64,000 nt of DNA, taken from an uncultured Blautia sp. (GTDB lineage Bacteria; Bacillota; Clostridia; Lachnospirales; Lachnospiraceae). Position 1 is the stretch's first letter, and every line of letters begins with the position of its first letter. The translations under genes were made by a program, and so were the position numbers. Below are positions 53,628 to 62,033 of this stretch, in pieces. The stretch spans positions 1 to 64,000 of the forward strand of contig CAKRVL010000002.1 in the NCBI GenBank assembly GCA_934408705.1, read 5' to 3'. The notes beneath the pieces were generated by a model, which did not search any database, was not told the origin of the DNA, and worked only from the letters and a program-made list of their open reading frames with translations.

Positions 53628-54168
53628 GAAGCAGATATTCGCAGCCAGAAAGCAGTGCAGTGACCAGCAGATTGATTTGTGGAGTCGTCAGGTGACAGAG
53701 TATGTGACCAGACTTCCAGAATTTGTTGCTGCAGACAGGATTATGGCATATGCAGATTACAACCATGAGGTGATCACCAGATATATTATTGAGGAAGCAT
53801 GGAAGGCTGGAAAAGAAGTAGCTGTTCCTAAGGTAGTGGGAAAGGATATGGTTTTTTACCGCCTTACCAGTTTTTCCCAGCTGGAGCCTGGTTACTTCGG
53901 GATTCCGGAGCCGGTAGAAGGGGAAATCGTAGACTGGGATGATGCCCTTATGGTAATGCCAGGAGTGGCCTTCGATGAGCAGAATAACAGGGTTGGTTAT
54001 GGCGGTGGCTTCTATGATCGTTTTCTGGAGAAGCATCCGGGAATTTTCAGACTGGCTGTGGCCTTTGACTTCCAGATACTTGACAGTGTACCTACAGAAC
54101 CTACGGACATTTGTCCTCAGATTATTGTGACACAGACAAAGGTTATTACTGAAGGGAGGACGAAATAG
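53605..54168 (+). CDS. 5-formyltetrahydrofolate cyclo-ligase
   Basis: Converts 5-formyl-THF to 5,10-methenyl-THF with ATP, rescuing a dead-end folate. 187 residues with an N-terminal basic helix ([16 protein letters not shown]), [10 protein letters not shown] and the diagnostic [24 protein letters not shown] (about 118-141). The start at 53605 follows GGAG by 6 bases; an in-frame TTG at 53593 is less likely. Its place between proline genes has no clear metabolic reason, but it complements the C1 genes at the start of the window. Confidence 0.93.
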   Translation: MEEKKLIRKQIFAARKQCSDQQIDLWSRQVTEYVTRLPEFVAADRIMAYADYNHEVITRYIIEEAWKAGKEVAVPKVVGKDMVFYRLTSFSQLEPGYFGIPEPVEGEIVDWDDALMVMPGVAFDEQNNRVGYGGGFYDRFLEKHPGIFRLAVAFDFQILDSVPTEPTDICPQIIVTQTKVITEGRTK

Positions 54169-54170
54169 AC

Positions 54171-55421
54171 ATGAATAAAATGCTGGAAAATCTTGGAAAA
54201 AATGCCAAAGAGGCTGAAATAGTTCTTCGTAATCTGGATACAGCTAAGAAGAATCAGGTATTGGAGGCTGTAGCAGACAGCCTTGTTGCAAATGCCGGAC
54301 AGCTTCTTGAGGCCAATGCTATTGATGTGGAAAATGGCAGACAGAATCAGATGCCAGATGGACTTGTAGACCGATTGATGCTCACAGAGCCCAGAATTCA
54401 GGCTATGGCAGAAGGAATCAGACAGGTGGCAGCTTTGGAGGATCCCATCGGAGAAGTGCTCGGAATGAAAAAGCGCCCTAACGGACTCCTTATTGGACAG
54501 AAGAGAGTACCTCTGGGAGTTATCGGAATCATCTATGAAGCAAGACCTAATGTAACTGCAGATGCTTTTGCTCTCTGCTTTAAGACTGGTAATGCTGTGA
54601 TTCTGAAGGGCGGCAGTGATGCTATTCATTCTAATACTGCTATTGTAGACTGCATCCGAAGAACTCTGACAGAGAACGGGGTTACCAGTGAAGCCATTTC
54701 GCTTATAGCAGATACTTCCCGTGAGACTGCCGGAGAGTTTATGAAGATGAATGAGTATGTGGATGTTCTGATTCCAAGAGGTGGCAGAGGTCTGATCAAG
54801 GCTGTGGTAAATAACAGTACCATTCCTGTTATCGAGACTGGTACAGGAAATTGCCATATTTATGTAGATGAGAGCGCTGACCTTCAGATGGCGGCAGACA
54901 TTGTAATGAATGCCAAGACACAGAGAGTTGGTGTTTGTAATGCCTGTGAATCCCTTCTGGTTCATGAGAAAGTGAAGGATGCATTCCTTCCGGTGCTGGC
55001 AGAGCGCCTTCGCACGAAGAATGTGGAGATGCGTGCAGATGAAGCGGCGAAAGCTTTGATTCCGGATGCAGTGACAGCTACTGATGAGGACTGGGGAACA
55101 GAGTACCTGGATTACATTCTCTCTATAAAAGTAGTCAAATCCGTGGATGAAGCGATCAGCCATATCAACCGTTATAATACCGGTCATTCTGAAGCAATTA
55201 TTACTAATGATTATAATAATTCCCAGAAGTTTTTGGATGAAGTAGATGCAGCAGCCGTTTATGTGAATGCTTCTACACGTTTTACAGATGGATTTGAGTT
55301 TGGTTTTGGAGCGGAAATCGGTATCAGTACCCAGAAGCTTCATGCCCGCGGACCGATGGGACTTTTGGCACTTACTTCCACAAAATATATTATTTTTGGC
55401 AGCGGTCAGATTCGCTCATAG
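54171..55421 (+). CDS. proA: Glutamate-5-semialdehyde dehydrogenase
   Basis: NADPH-dependent reduction of glutamyl phosphate in proline synthesis. 416 residues, standard length. The catalytic Cys is in [14 protein letters not shown] (about 255), with [19 protein letters not shown] (about 120-138) and the C-terminal [22 protein letters not shown]. It starts 2 bases after the cyclo-ligase stop, behind GGAGGA. It is the last gene of the operon; no clear terminator was found before the next promoter. Confidence 0.96.
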   Translation: MNKMLENLGKNAKEAEIVLRNLDTAKKNQVLEAVADSLVANAGQLLEANAIDVENGRQNQMPDGLVDRLMLTEPRIQAMAEGIRQVAALEDPIGEVLGMKKRPNGLLIGQKRVPLGVIGIIYEARPNVTADAFALCFKTGNAVILKGGSDAIHSNTAIVDCIRRTLTENGVTSEAISLIADTSRETAGEFMKMNEYVDVLIPRGGRGLIKAVVNNSTIPVIETGTGNCHIYVDESADLQMAADIVMNAKTQRVGVCNACESLLVHEKVKDAFLPVLAERLRTKNVEMRADEAAKALIPDAVTATDEDWGTEYLDYILSIKVVKSVDEAISHINRYNTGHSEAIITNDYNNSQKFLDEVDAAAVYVNASTRFTDGFEFGFGAEIGISTQKLHARGPMGLLALTSTKYIIFGSGQIRS

Positions 55422-55423
55422 GT

Positions 55424-55452
55424 TTGATTTTTGAATTAAGTTGTGCTATACT
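55424..55452 (+). promoter_or_regulatory. Sigma-A promoter of the large surface protein gene
   Basis: TTGATT at 55424-55429, a 17-base spacer and TATACT at 55447-55452, giving a leader of about 50 bases. Confidence 0.65.
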
Positions 55453-55509
55453 TGACTTCGATGTTAATACTTAATACGGGGGACTCGTTTATAAGGAGGA
55501 CTTTTTAAA

Positions 55510-57780
55510 ATGAAAAGAAAGCAACTTTTGGCATTGATTATGGCAGGAACCCTTGCTGCCGGAATGTCTCCGGTGACAATGGCATTTGCTGAAGCAGACA
55601 CTCAGGCCATGACAATAGATGATACAGCAGCTGTTGCCGCAGAGACAGAAGAGGGCGCGCCTGCAGCAGAACCGGTACAGGATACTCTGGATACCACACA
55701 GGAAGCTCCAGCAGAAGAGCCGGCACAGGAAACTGTTGATACTCCGGCGGCAGAGCCTACACAGGCTGTTGATACTCCGGCGGCAGAGCCCACACAGGCT
55801 GTAGACACTCCAGCAGCGGAGCCCACACAGGCAGCTGATGAGACAGTTGACGATGGATTTAGCAGTGGTGAGACTGATGCGATGACAGTAGCGGAAGAAG
55901 AAGCAGCACCTGCAGAGACAGCCGGACAGATAGTTGTGAAGGCTGCGGACGGCACAGAAACATCATACGCTACATTAGCGGATGCTGTGGCTGCAGCACC
56001 GGTTAATATTGGTAAGGATGGTGAAGTTACACAGATTCTTGTAACTGGAACTATTGAACTGAGTGAAACCGTTTTAATTGATCAGAATAAGAATATTTCC
56101 ATTGCTGCTGCAGCTGAAGGAACAACTATTAAGCGTAAGGCTGGCTTCTTAGGAGATATGTTTAAGATAAGCGGGGAAGAGACTTCTTTCCAGTTTGGAA
56201 CGGGTAAAAATGGTGACACTATCTTGAATCTTACGGTAACCGGAGCACTGGAACAGGGCGATTCTACAGGATCTATTGTTTCATTGGAGGGCGGTTATTT
56301 TGGTATGTCTGATGGTGTAACACTGACTGGTAACAGAACCAGCGCACCGGGATCTGCAATCTGTAATTCAAATGGAAGCATTGGATTGGCAGGCGGTACC
56401 ATTACAGGTAATTTATCCGAGGGTATTGTAAATACTACTACTGAGCTTACTGGTGGAGCAATTTACAGTTTGGGTGAAATTCGTGTTTCAGGAGCTGTTA
56501 TCGTAAAGGATAATAAAGATGATGGTCTTAATGATAACAGTATTGTTCTGGGTGGTGATAATGCATATATTGCCGCAATTGGTGCCCTTGCAGAGACAGC
56601 AGATCTACAAGTCAGAAGAAGTGATGCGGCAGCAGGAAAAATAATTGTAAAGGTTGGTACTGATAGTACAGGCACAGCCCTTACTACTATGGAGAATATT
56701 CTGGCACATGTCCACTACCTGGATGCAAACGAATATAAGATTAGCAATCAGACAGGTGCTTTGGAGCTTGTTACTGCTCCTGTAAGTACTATGGAACTGG
56801 TTGGAGATTCTATCTCCTGGAATAATGGATATGATCATACTGTAGATTTGGTTTTCCATACAAATGACGCCGGAATCGGTGGAAAATACTATGTAACATG
56901 GGTAAAGAAATCAGATGCGACTCCTGGTTTTGAGGCTGTTAAAAGTAATCCTAAAAGCTCTGGAAGTATAGCTAGTTCTGCAACTGTGCAGTTAACAGAT
57001 GTAGCTTATGATACGGCTATTAAGGTAGTTGTGTATGCGGAGGATGCCAAGGGACTTACGGCTGTAGCTCCACTTGTTTTAACCTTAAAAGCAAAATCAA
57101 GTACACCAACAGAAGCTCCTGTATCTACTACACCAACTCCAACTACACGTGCTACGATCAATCCTTCTGTAAGCGAGAGTACCGTAACAGGTTTGGAGAA
57201 AGCATTGGCATTTTATCCGAAGAAGATGTATAACTTCCAGGTAACTGGTGCAGGAACAGATAATAAAGAGCCAATCAAGGGGGATACCAAGTGGATACCA
57301 TATGGCTGGAGTATGTCTGCCAAGAATATTGACACAGGATATCAGAAGAGCTGGTCTATTGGAAATGTAAATGGTATCAAGCAGGCGAAGACATTTAAAA
57401 TGTATGTATTTTTCCAGAAGTACATTTATAATGGTTCTGAGTGGGAAGCTACTGGTGTGAAGGAAGCTCTTGCAACAGAGTTCAAATCCAAAGCTATCGA
57501 CTTCTCATTAACACCAACCGGTTCTATTACCCCAACTGCAACAGACGGTTCCGGTGGTGGCGGCGGTTACGATTATGATGGTTCAGGAAGTGGTGACGGC
57601 TCAGACAGCAGTGATGATCCAGAGGATCATGATGGAACAGATAGTGACACAGGTTCTTCTTCTGCAACAAATGCAAGAACAGCTGATAATTCTCCAATTG
57701 CTACCATGATGATGCTGGCAAGTCTTTCTCTAATTGCCGGTGGTTACGTAATTGTTAGAAAGAGAAAAAAAGAAATTTAA
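55510..57780 (+). CDS. Large exported surface protein with C-terminal membrane anchor
   Basis: 756 residues. A signal peptide (1-27, ending AFAEA) leads into an Ala/Pro/Glu-rich stalk with an 11-residue repeat (DTPAAEPTQAV) in three tandem copies. Residues about 140-390 look beta-helix-like (many Gly, Thr and Asn turns such as LTGNRTSAPGSAICN), followed by a domain of about 100 residues with Ig-like spacing. After a Thr/Pro linker (TEAPVSTTPTPTTR) come a further domain, a Gly/Ser/Asp region and the tail NARTADNSPIATMMMLASLSLIAGGYVIVRKRKKE. The tail has the shape of a sortase signal (helix plus basic end), but no LPXTG box; ARTAD is in its place. Ligand unknown; probably an adhesin. Confidence 0.72.
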   Translation: MKRKQLLALIMAGTLAAGMSPVTMAFAEADTQAMTIDDTAAVAAETEEGAPAAEPVQDTLDTTQEAPAEEPAQETVDTPAAEPTQAVDTPAAEPTQAVDTPAAEPTQAADETVDDGFSSGETDAMTVAEEEAAPAETAGQIVVKAADGTETSYATLADAVAAAPVNIGKDGEVTQILVTGTIELSETVLIDQNKNISIAAAAEGTTIKRKAGFLGDMFKISGEETSFQFGTGKNGDTILNLTVTGALEQGDSTGSIVSLEGGYFGMSDGVTLTGNRTSAPGSAICNSNGSIGLAGGTITGNLSEGIVNTTTELTGGAIYSLGEIRVSGAVIVKDNKDDGLNDNSIVLGGDNAYIAAIGALAETADLQVRRSDAAAGKIIVKVGTDSTGTALTTMENILAHVHYLDANEYKISNQTGALELVTAPVSTMELVGDSISWNNGYDHTVDLVFHTNDAGIGGKYYVTWVKKSDATPGFEAVKSNPKSSGSIASSATVQLTDVAYDTAIKVVVYAEDAKGLTAVAPLVLTLKAKSSTPTEAPVSTTPTPTTRATINPSVSESTVTGLEKALAFYPKKMYNFQVTGAGTDNKEPIKGDTKWIPYGWSMSAKNIDTGYQKSWSIGNVNGIKQAKTFKMYVFFQKYIYNGSEWEATGVKEALATEFKSKAIDFSLTPTGSITPTATDGSGGGGGYDYDGSGSGDGSDSSDDPEDHDGTDSDTGSSSATNARTADNSPIATMMMLASLSLIAGGYVIVRKRKKEI
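55735..55833 (+). repeat. 33-base tandem repeat, three copies, coding
   Basis: Units at 55735-55767, 55768-55800 and 55801-55833. The first two differ by about one base, the third by several synonymous changes plus the last codon. Each encodes an 11-residue VDTPAAEPTQA unit. The near identity of copies 1 and 2 suggests recent slippage expansion. Confidence 0.9.
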
Positions 57781-57797
57781 GAATGAGATTTTTACAT

Positions 57798-57824
57798 AAG
57801 GCAGGTCTTAGGATCTGCCTTTTT
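57798..57824 (+). terminator. Terminator after the surface protein gene
   Basis: AAGGCAGGTC pairs with GATCTGCCTT around a TTAG loop (10 bp, one G-U), followed by TTTTT. Confidence 0.9.
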
Positions 57825-57911
57825 GCATATAATATTACTGGCAGCGGGGGACAGGCTGGTACTTGAAATGCAATACTGCCTGAGTTTTTCCTTCGCTGCA
57901 GGAGGTTAGAT

Positions 57912-58823
57912 ATGCAAGCAGAAAATACATTATTAAACAAAAAAGAACCTTCATATGAGAATATATATTATTCTTTATGGGAAATGGCAGGACGATACAG
58001 CAGTTTTTGTCAGTTCCGGGTGATTGGCAGCAGTCACGATGACAGAATGATCCCAATGCTGGAAATTGGTACGGGCTCCCAGCTGATTTTTTGTATATCC
58101 GGAATAGATGGAACCCAGACTCTTTTGCCGGGAATTTTATTGGAAATGGCAGGAGAATACAGCAGGGCCTATGAATGTGGATGGAAACTGGATGATTTCT
58201 ATGAAGTGAGAAAGCTCCTGGATAAAACCAGAATTTGTATGATTCCACTGGTTAACCCAGATGGATATGAAATAAACCTGAATGGTTTTAATTCCATTCG
58301 AAATCCTATTTACAGGCAAATGCTTCGTATGCAGAGCATTCCATCGAAGGATTTTGGTTATAATTCAAGAGGAATGGATATTGCACATAATTTTCCAACT
58401 GTTCATTATATTCGTTCACGTATGGGCGAGGAACCTGCTAGTGAGAATGAAACAAAAGCTTTAATCCGTATCTGTCAGGAATATGGTGGAAGAGGACTTC
58501 TGACGTTTGGGCAGTCTGGAAGGGAGATTATTTATTATCCCAGCCAGCAAGCAGGAAGCTTCCAAAAATCATACCGGCTGGCCAGGCACATGCAGAAGTC
58601 ATCATCATATCGTCTGGAAAAGGACCAGATGCCAGAAACAGCTAGACAGAAATTTAAAGGAATGGGAACACTGGAGCAGTATTATACTCAGACAAAAAAG
58701 CAGCCGGCTTTTCGCATTAAGGTACCTGCTCTGGGTGAAAATATAGGAAATGAGGATAAAAAAGCGGTATACAAAGATGTGCATTTGCTTCCTCTTGAAT
58801 ATATTTTTTCGTTAAATAATTAA
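57912..58823 (+). CDS. M14 carboxypeptidase-like protein lacking zinc and catalytic residues
   Basis: 303 residues with the M14 fold pattern: IGSSHDDRMIPMLEIG (about 39-52), LVNPDGYE (113-120), NSRGMDIAHNFP (151-162) and EPASENETKAL (174-184). The zinc motif HxxE should be at 66-69 but reads D-G-T-Q. The third zinc His, expected in the LLTFGQSGREIIYY segment, is Gly200. The catalytic Glu before the end is Lys270 in AFRIKV, and the substrate-binding N-R pair is A-H at 158-159. No signal peptide. It is therefore probably inactive as a metallopeptidase and may bind peptides or peptidoglycan. AGGAGG lies 9 bases upstream. Confidence 0.75.
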   Translation: MQAENTLLNKKEPSYENIYYSLWEMAGRYSSFCQFRVIGSSHDDRMIPMLEIGTGSQLIFCISGIDGTQTLLPGILLEMAGEYSRAYECGWKLDDFYEVRKLLDKTRICMIPLVNPDGYEINLNGFNSIRNPIYRQMLRMQSIPSKDFGYNSRGMDIAHNFPTVHYIRSRMGEEPASENETKALIRICQEYGGRGLLTFGQSGREIIYYPSQQAGSFQKSYRLARHMQKSSSYRLEKDQMPETARQKFKGMGTLEQYYTQTKKQPAFRIKVPALGENIGNEDKKAVYKDVHLLPLEYIFSLNN

Positions 58824-58825
58824 AA

Positions 58826-58853
58826 AGAGACATCTGTAGCCACAGACATCTCT
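58826..58853 (-). terminator. Terminator of the MATE gene (minus strand)
   Basis: AGAGA-CA-TCTGT pairs with ACAGA-CA-TCTCT around AGCC (10 pairs, one CA/CA internal loop). On the minus strand TTTTTA follows, so it ends the convergent MATE transcript. Confidence 0.7.
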
Positions 58854-58865
58854 GATAAAATAGGT

Positions 58866-60242
58866 TTATTTGACAGAACTTGTATTAGAAATTTCCGGCT
58901 TCTCATATTTTCTCCGGATATCCTTCATAACAAAGAGATAGGATATACCAGTGAAGACAGCAGCTGCAATCCAGGCTGCCGGATCGCAGAAGCATGCAAG
59001 CGCATAGCTTTTTACTGCCATGGAAATAAGGGCAACTACAAGTCTGGCCAGCAGCTCTGAAACACCGCCCATCATAGGCAGAAATCCATATCCACAACCC
59101 TGCATGGTGTTTCGGAACACGAAAATACTGCTAAGTGGAATATAAAAAATTGCACTCATGTAAATATAAGTTTTTGCCCAAGGGAGCATACTGCCCATAT
59201 CCACATCACCGGTGAAGAAAAGTCCCAGCGCAGGCTTAAGTAACAGACATACAATTGCGGCAGCCACAAGTGCATAGACAACCGAAGCCTCCAGAGAAGC
59301 CTTTACACCCTGACGGATACGTTTAATATCGCCCTTGCCGAAGTTTTGTCCGCTGTAGGTTGCCATGGTCTGTCCCATAGCCATCATTCCCTGAGTTACT
59401 AGATTCTGCACCTTACTTGCTGCTGTGAAAGAAGCTACAGCAGCAGAACCGAACAGATTGATAGCTGACTGCATGATCATAGTTCCAGAGGCGGTGATAG
59501 CGAACTGCAGTGCCATAGGAATTCCCATGGCAAGCTGATAACGGCTCTCTTTGCCATGAAGCTTCCAATGGCGTCTCTCTGGTGCAAGAGAAGGCATGCG
59601 GATGTAAATATAGATCAGACATAAAATCGCTGAGATTCCCTGGGAAAAAATAGTAGCGTATCCGGCTCCGGCAACTCCCATCTGGAAGCGAATGATCAGC
59701 ACAAGATCCAGAATTACATTCAGAGCTGCGGATAACACAAGAAATACAAGGGGAATCCGACTGTTTCCTACTGCACGGAGATATGAGGAAAGCAGATTAT
59801 AAAAAATTGTGGCACCAAGCCCTGCGCTAATGATCATAATATAAGTGTAGGCATCCTGAAAAATATTCTCCGGTGTGTTCATGATCTTTAACAGGGTGTG
59901 CATACTTAACATGCTTAAAGCACTGAGTATAATGGTAAAAATAATAGAAAGAAGGATTCCATTTGCCACGCTGGACTTGATTCCATCTTTATCCTTCGCA
60001 CCAAAACGCTGGGAGGTAAGAACTGAGAATCCGGCTGTGATTCCTTGGGAAAATCCAACTATGAGGAACATAATGGTTCCGGTCGATCCTACTGCGGCAA
60101 GAGCATCTGAGCCCACATAACGTCCTACAATAATGGTATCCGCCATATTATATAACTGCTGGAAAATATTACCAATTATAAGCGGAAGCATAAATTTCAA
60201 GATCACCGGCAAGGGCCGGCCCTTTGTCATGTCTTTTTCCAT
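58866..60242 (-). CDS. MATE family multidrug/cation exporter
   Basis: A 458-residue membrane protein with about 12 helices. It starts MEKDMTKGRPLPVILKFMLPLIIGNIFQQLYNMADTIIVGRYVG, the typical start of Firmicute MATE proteins, with two repeated halves. It exports drugs or metabolites using Na+ or H+; the substrate cannot be predicted. I place the start at 60242 behind GAGGGG rather than at 60281, which adds 13 residues not typical of the family. Confidence 0.92.
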   Translation of the reverse strand: MEKDMTKGRPLPVILKFMLPLIIGNIFQQLYNMADTIIVGRYVGSDALAAVGSTGTIMFLIVGFSQGITAGFSVLTSQRFGAKDKDGIKSSVANGILLSIIFTIILSALSMLSMHTLLKIMNTPENIFQDAYTYIMIISAGLGATIFYNLLSSYLRAVGNSRIPLVFLVLSAALNVILDLVLIIRFQMGVAGAGYATIFSQGISAILCLIYIYIRMPSLAPERRHWKLHGKESRYQLAMGIPMALQFAITASGTMIMQSAINLFGSAAVASFTAASKVQNLVTQGMMAMGQTMATYSGQNFGKGDIKRIRQGVKASLEASVVYALVAAAIVCLLLKPALGLFFTGDVDMGSMLPWAKTYIYMSAIFYIPLSSIFVFRNTMQGCGYGFLPMMGGVSELLARLVVALISMAVKSYALACFCDPAAWIAAAVFTGISYLFVMKDIRRKYEKPEISNTSSVK

Positions 60243-60426
60243 AAAAATCCCCTCTTCCAAAAGCATACTAAAACAATACATAATAACTTCTTACAATAAT
60301 ATATATTATTATAGAAGCGAAAATTATTTTATCACACTGATGGCACTCTGTCACCATGATATTTTTCGAAAATTCTGCCATTTATTTTAGAAATTATTTG
60401 GGAATATTGACAGTTTTCATCGCTAT

Positions 60427-60487
60427 AAAATATTCCGTCACGAAATATTTTCTTCTACTTGCTATTTATGAATGCAAATGTTAGAAT
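60427..60487 (+). promoter_or_regulatory. Promoter and inverted repeat upstream of the microcompartment genes
   Basis: TTGCTA at 60459-60464, a 17-base spacer and TAGAAT at 60482-60487 form a plausible promoter. Just upstream, AAAATATT-N9-AATATTTT (60427-60451) is a perfect 8-bp inverted repeat placed as an activator or repressor site. The remaining bases from 60243 are AT-rich with a weak minus-strand TATAAT for the MATE gene. Confidence 0.5.
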
Positions 60488-60535
60488 TAAAGACAAAGTA
60501 TGAAGATAACATTTCGAAAGAGAGGCATTATATAA

Positions 60536-60901
60536 ATGGCAAATGATAATGGAGAGCAGATCAGAATTGTGCAGGAGACCGTTGCGGGTAAGGAAATCAC
60601 CTTTGCCCATGTGATGGGAGGTCCTGCACCGATCATATACCAGAAGCTGGGATTGAATCCTCAGTTAGATTACCGTTCTTCAGCTATTGGAATTATGAAC
60701 ATGACACCGCCGGAATCCGCTGTTATCGCATCTGATATTGCAGTGAAGAGCGGTAACGTGTATCTTGGATTTGCAGACCGATTCACCGGTACTCTGATCA
60801 TTACTGGTGAAATTTCAGATGTTATGTCTGCTATGACAGAGATTGTGGATTATTTCCGTGATTCTCTGGGATATGTAGTCTGCAATATTACGAAACGATA
60901 G
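60536..60901 (+). CDS. Bacterial microcompartment shell protein, EutS/PduU-like
   Basis: A 121-residue BMC-domain protein of the circularly permuted EutS/PduU type. Diagnostic segments are IGIMNMTPPESAVIASDIAVKSGNVYLGFADRFTGTLIITGEIS (about 51-94) and the final YVVCNITKR. Hexamers of this type form shell facets with a beta-barrel plug. It is 12 bases upstream of a paralogue and near an EutP-like gene, but no ethanolamine, propanediol or glycyl-radical enzyme gene is in the window. Confidence 0.9.
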   Translation: MANDNGEQIRIVQETVAGKEITFAHVMGGPAPIIYQKLGLNPQLDYRSSAIGIMNMTPPESAVIASDIAVKSGNVYLGFADRFTGTLIITGEISDVMSAMTEIVDYFRDSLGYVVCNITKR

Positions 60902-60912
60902 GAAGTAGGAGC

Positions 60913-61341
60913 ATGGAGCGAATAACTAAGGAAGAACTGTTGGAAATGCTGTTCCACGATGATTATGAACATCTGAAGGGGAAGAGACTTCGTATGACAC
61001 GTATACGTGTTCCAGGTAAGGAGGTCTGTCTGGCTCATGTACTCAGTCCTTCCCAGACCTGTATTTATGAGAATCTCGGTTTGCATATCGGCGTCCATGA
61101 GGGAGAGGATCATACAGGAGAATCCATCGGATTGATTCGTTTTACCCCATGGGAGGCTGTTGTAGTAGCAGCAGATGTTGCCATGAAGAGTGCAGATGTA
61201 CAGATTGGATTTATGGATCGTTTCTGCGGTTCCCTGATTCTTACTGGCGGGTTATCCCAGGTGCAGACTGCTGTAGAAGAAGTAGTACGCTTTTTTGATC
61301 AGGAGCTTGGTTTTAAAGTTTGTCAGGTAAATAAGAGCTGA
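60913..61341 (+). CDS. Second EutS/PduU-like microcompartment shell protein with N-terminal extension
   Basis: A 142-residue paralogue of the previous protein: IGLIRFTPWEAVVVAADVAMKSADVQIGFMDRFCGSLILTGGLS aligns throughout, ending CQVNKS. It carries about 25 extra N-terminal residues (MERITKEELLEMLFHDDYEHLKG), acidic and helical, which might act as an interaction or encapsulation tag. It also has a charged insertion (HEGEDHTGE) near the barrel. Probably forms mixed or separate hexamers with its neighbour. Confidence 0.87.
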   Translation: MERITKEELLEMLFHDDYEHLKGKRLRMTRIRVPGKEVCLAHVLSPSQTCIYENLGLHIGVHEGEDHTGESIGLIRFTPWEAVVVAADVAMKSADVQIGFMDRFCGSLILTGGLSQVQTAVEEVVRFFDQELGFKVCQVNKS

Positions 61342-61416
61342 TCCAGGTCAGAGACAGAACGGCTTTATGACAGAGACACTTTTTAATATACCAGAAAATG
61401 GGGGAACTACAGTTAA

Positions 61417-61947
61417 ATGAAGAAGATGTTTTTAATGGGAAGAAGCGAAGCCGGGAAGACCTCACTGACGCAGGTACTTAAGGGCGAGGAGCTTCATTAC
61501 ATAAAGACACAGTATACTAATTCCAATGAGGATACGATTGATTCTCCAGGCGAATATGCTGAATCAAAGCGTTTCAGCGTGGGACTTGCCTGCTTTTCCT
61601 TTGAAGCAGATGTGGTAGCTATTGTACAGGCGGCTGATGAGCCTTTTAATCTGTTTGGAGCAAGCTGCCGCTCTTTTATCCTGCGTCCGCTGATCGGGAT
61701 CATCACTAAGATTGATTCTCCGTATGCTAATATTCCTATGGTTAAGCAGTGGCTGACTAACGCAGGCTGTGAGCGTATTTTTATGGTAAATAACGTAACC
61801 AGAGAGGGAATTGATGAACTGATGGAGTATCTGGCGGAGGATATTCCCAGACTTACTCTGGAGCAGGCGAAATTCAAGCAGGATCTGGGATTAAATGAAT
61901 GGGATCCGCTTCCGGAGGGTGTGACTTATCCGGATGAGATTTCCTGA
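61417..61947 (+). CDS. EutP/PduV family GTPase-like protein
   Basis: A 176-residue small P-loop protein: MGRSEAGKTSLTQ (about 7-19), the NSNEDTIDSPGEY segment typical of EutP/PduV (about 36-48) and GIITKID for guanine recognition (T-K-x-D). EutP is reported as an acetate kinase in one system, and PduV as a shell-associated protein. It lies 75 bases after the second shell gene in the same direction, with GGGGGAA upstream, and completes a three-gene microcompartment locus. Confidence 0.88.
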   Translation: MKKMFLMGRSEAGKTSLTQVLKGEELHYIKTQYTNSNEDTIDSPGEYAESKRFSVGLACFSFEADVVAIVQAADEPFNLFGASCRSFILRPLIGIITKIDSPYANIPMVKQWLTNAGCERIFMVNNVTREGIDELMEYLAEDIPRLTLEQAKFKQDLGLNEWDPLPEGVTYPDEIS

Positions 61948-61966
61948 TATTGAAACAAATATATTG

Positions 61967-62007
61967 AATTGCCATGCTTGTCATAGAAAAACGTGGCAAT
62001 TTGTTTT
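61967..62007 (+). terminator. Terminator of the microcompartment operon
   Basis: AATTGCCATG pairs with CGTGGCAATT (10 bp, one G-U) around a 15-base loop, followed by TGTTTT. Confidence 0.82.
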
Positions 62008-62033
62008 ATACAGTTGGATTTTTAGATACATGC

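Noticed and set aside
55735-55833. Three regularly spaced 33-base units, considered as a small CRISPR array.
   Set aside because: The units are directly adjacent with no spacers and lie in frame inside a long gene, coding an 11-residue stalk repeat.
57825-57911. Ribosome-site masking before the M14-like gene (GCAGCG/CGCTGC plus CAGGC/GCCTG nested stems).
   Set aside because: The stems end before AGGAGG and do not cover it, so it is not the same arrangement as at spoIVA, tepA and yqfC.
60407-60428. TTGACA at 60407 as -35 of the microcompartment promoter.
   Set aside because: The only good -10 (TATAAA) is about 11 bases away, too close; nothing suitable lies at 16-18 bases.
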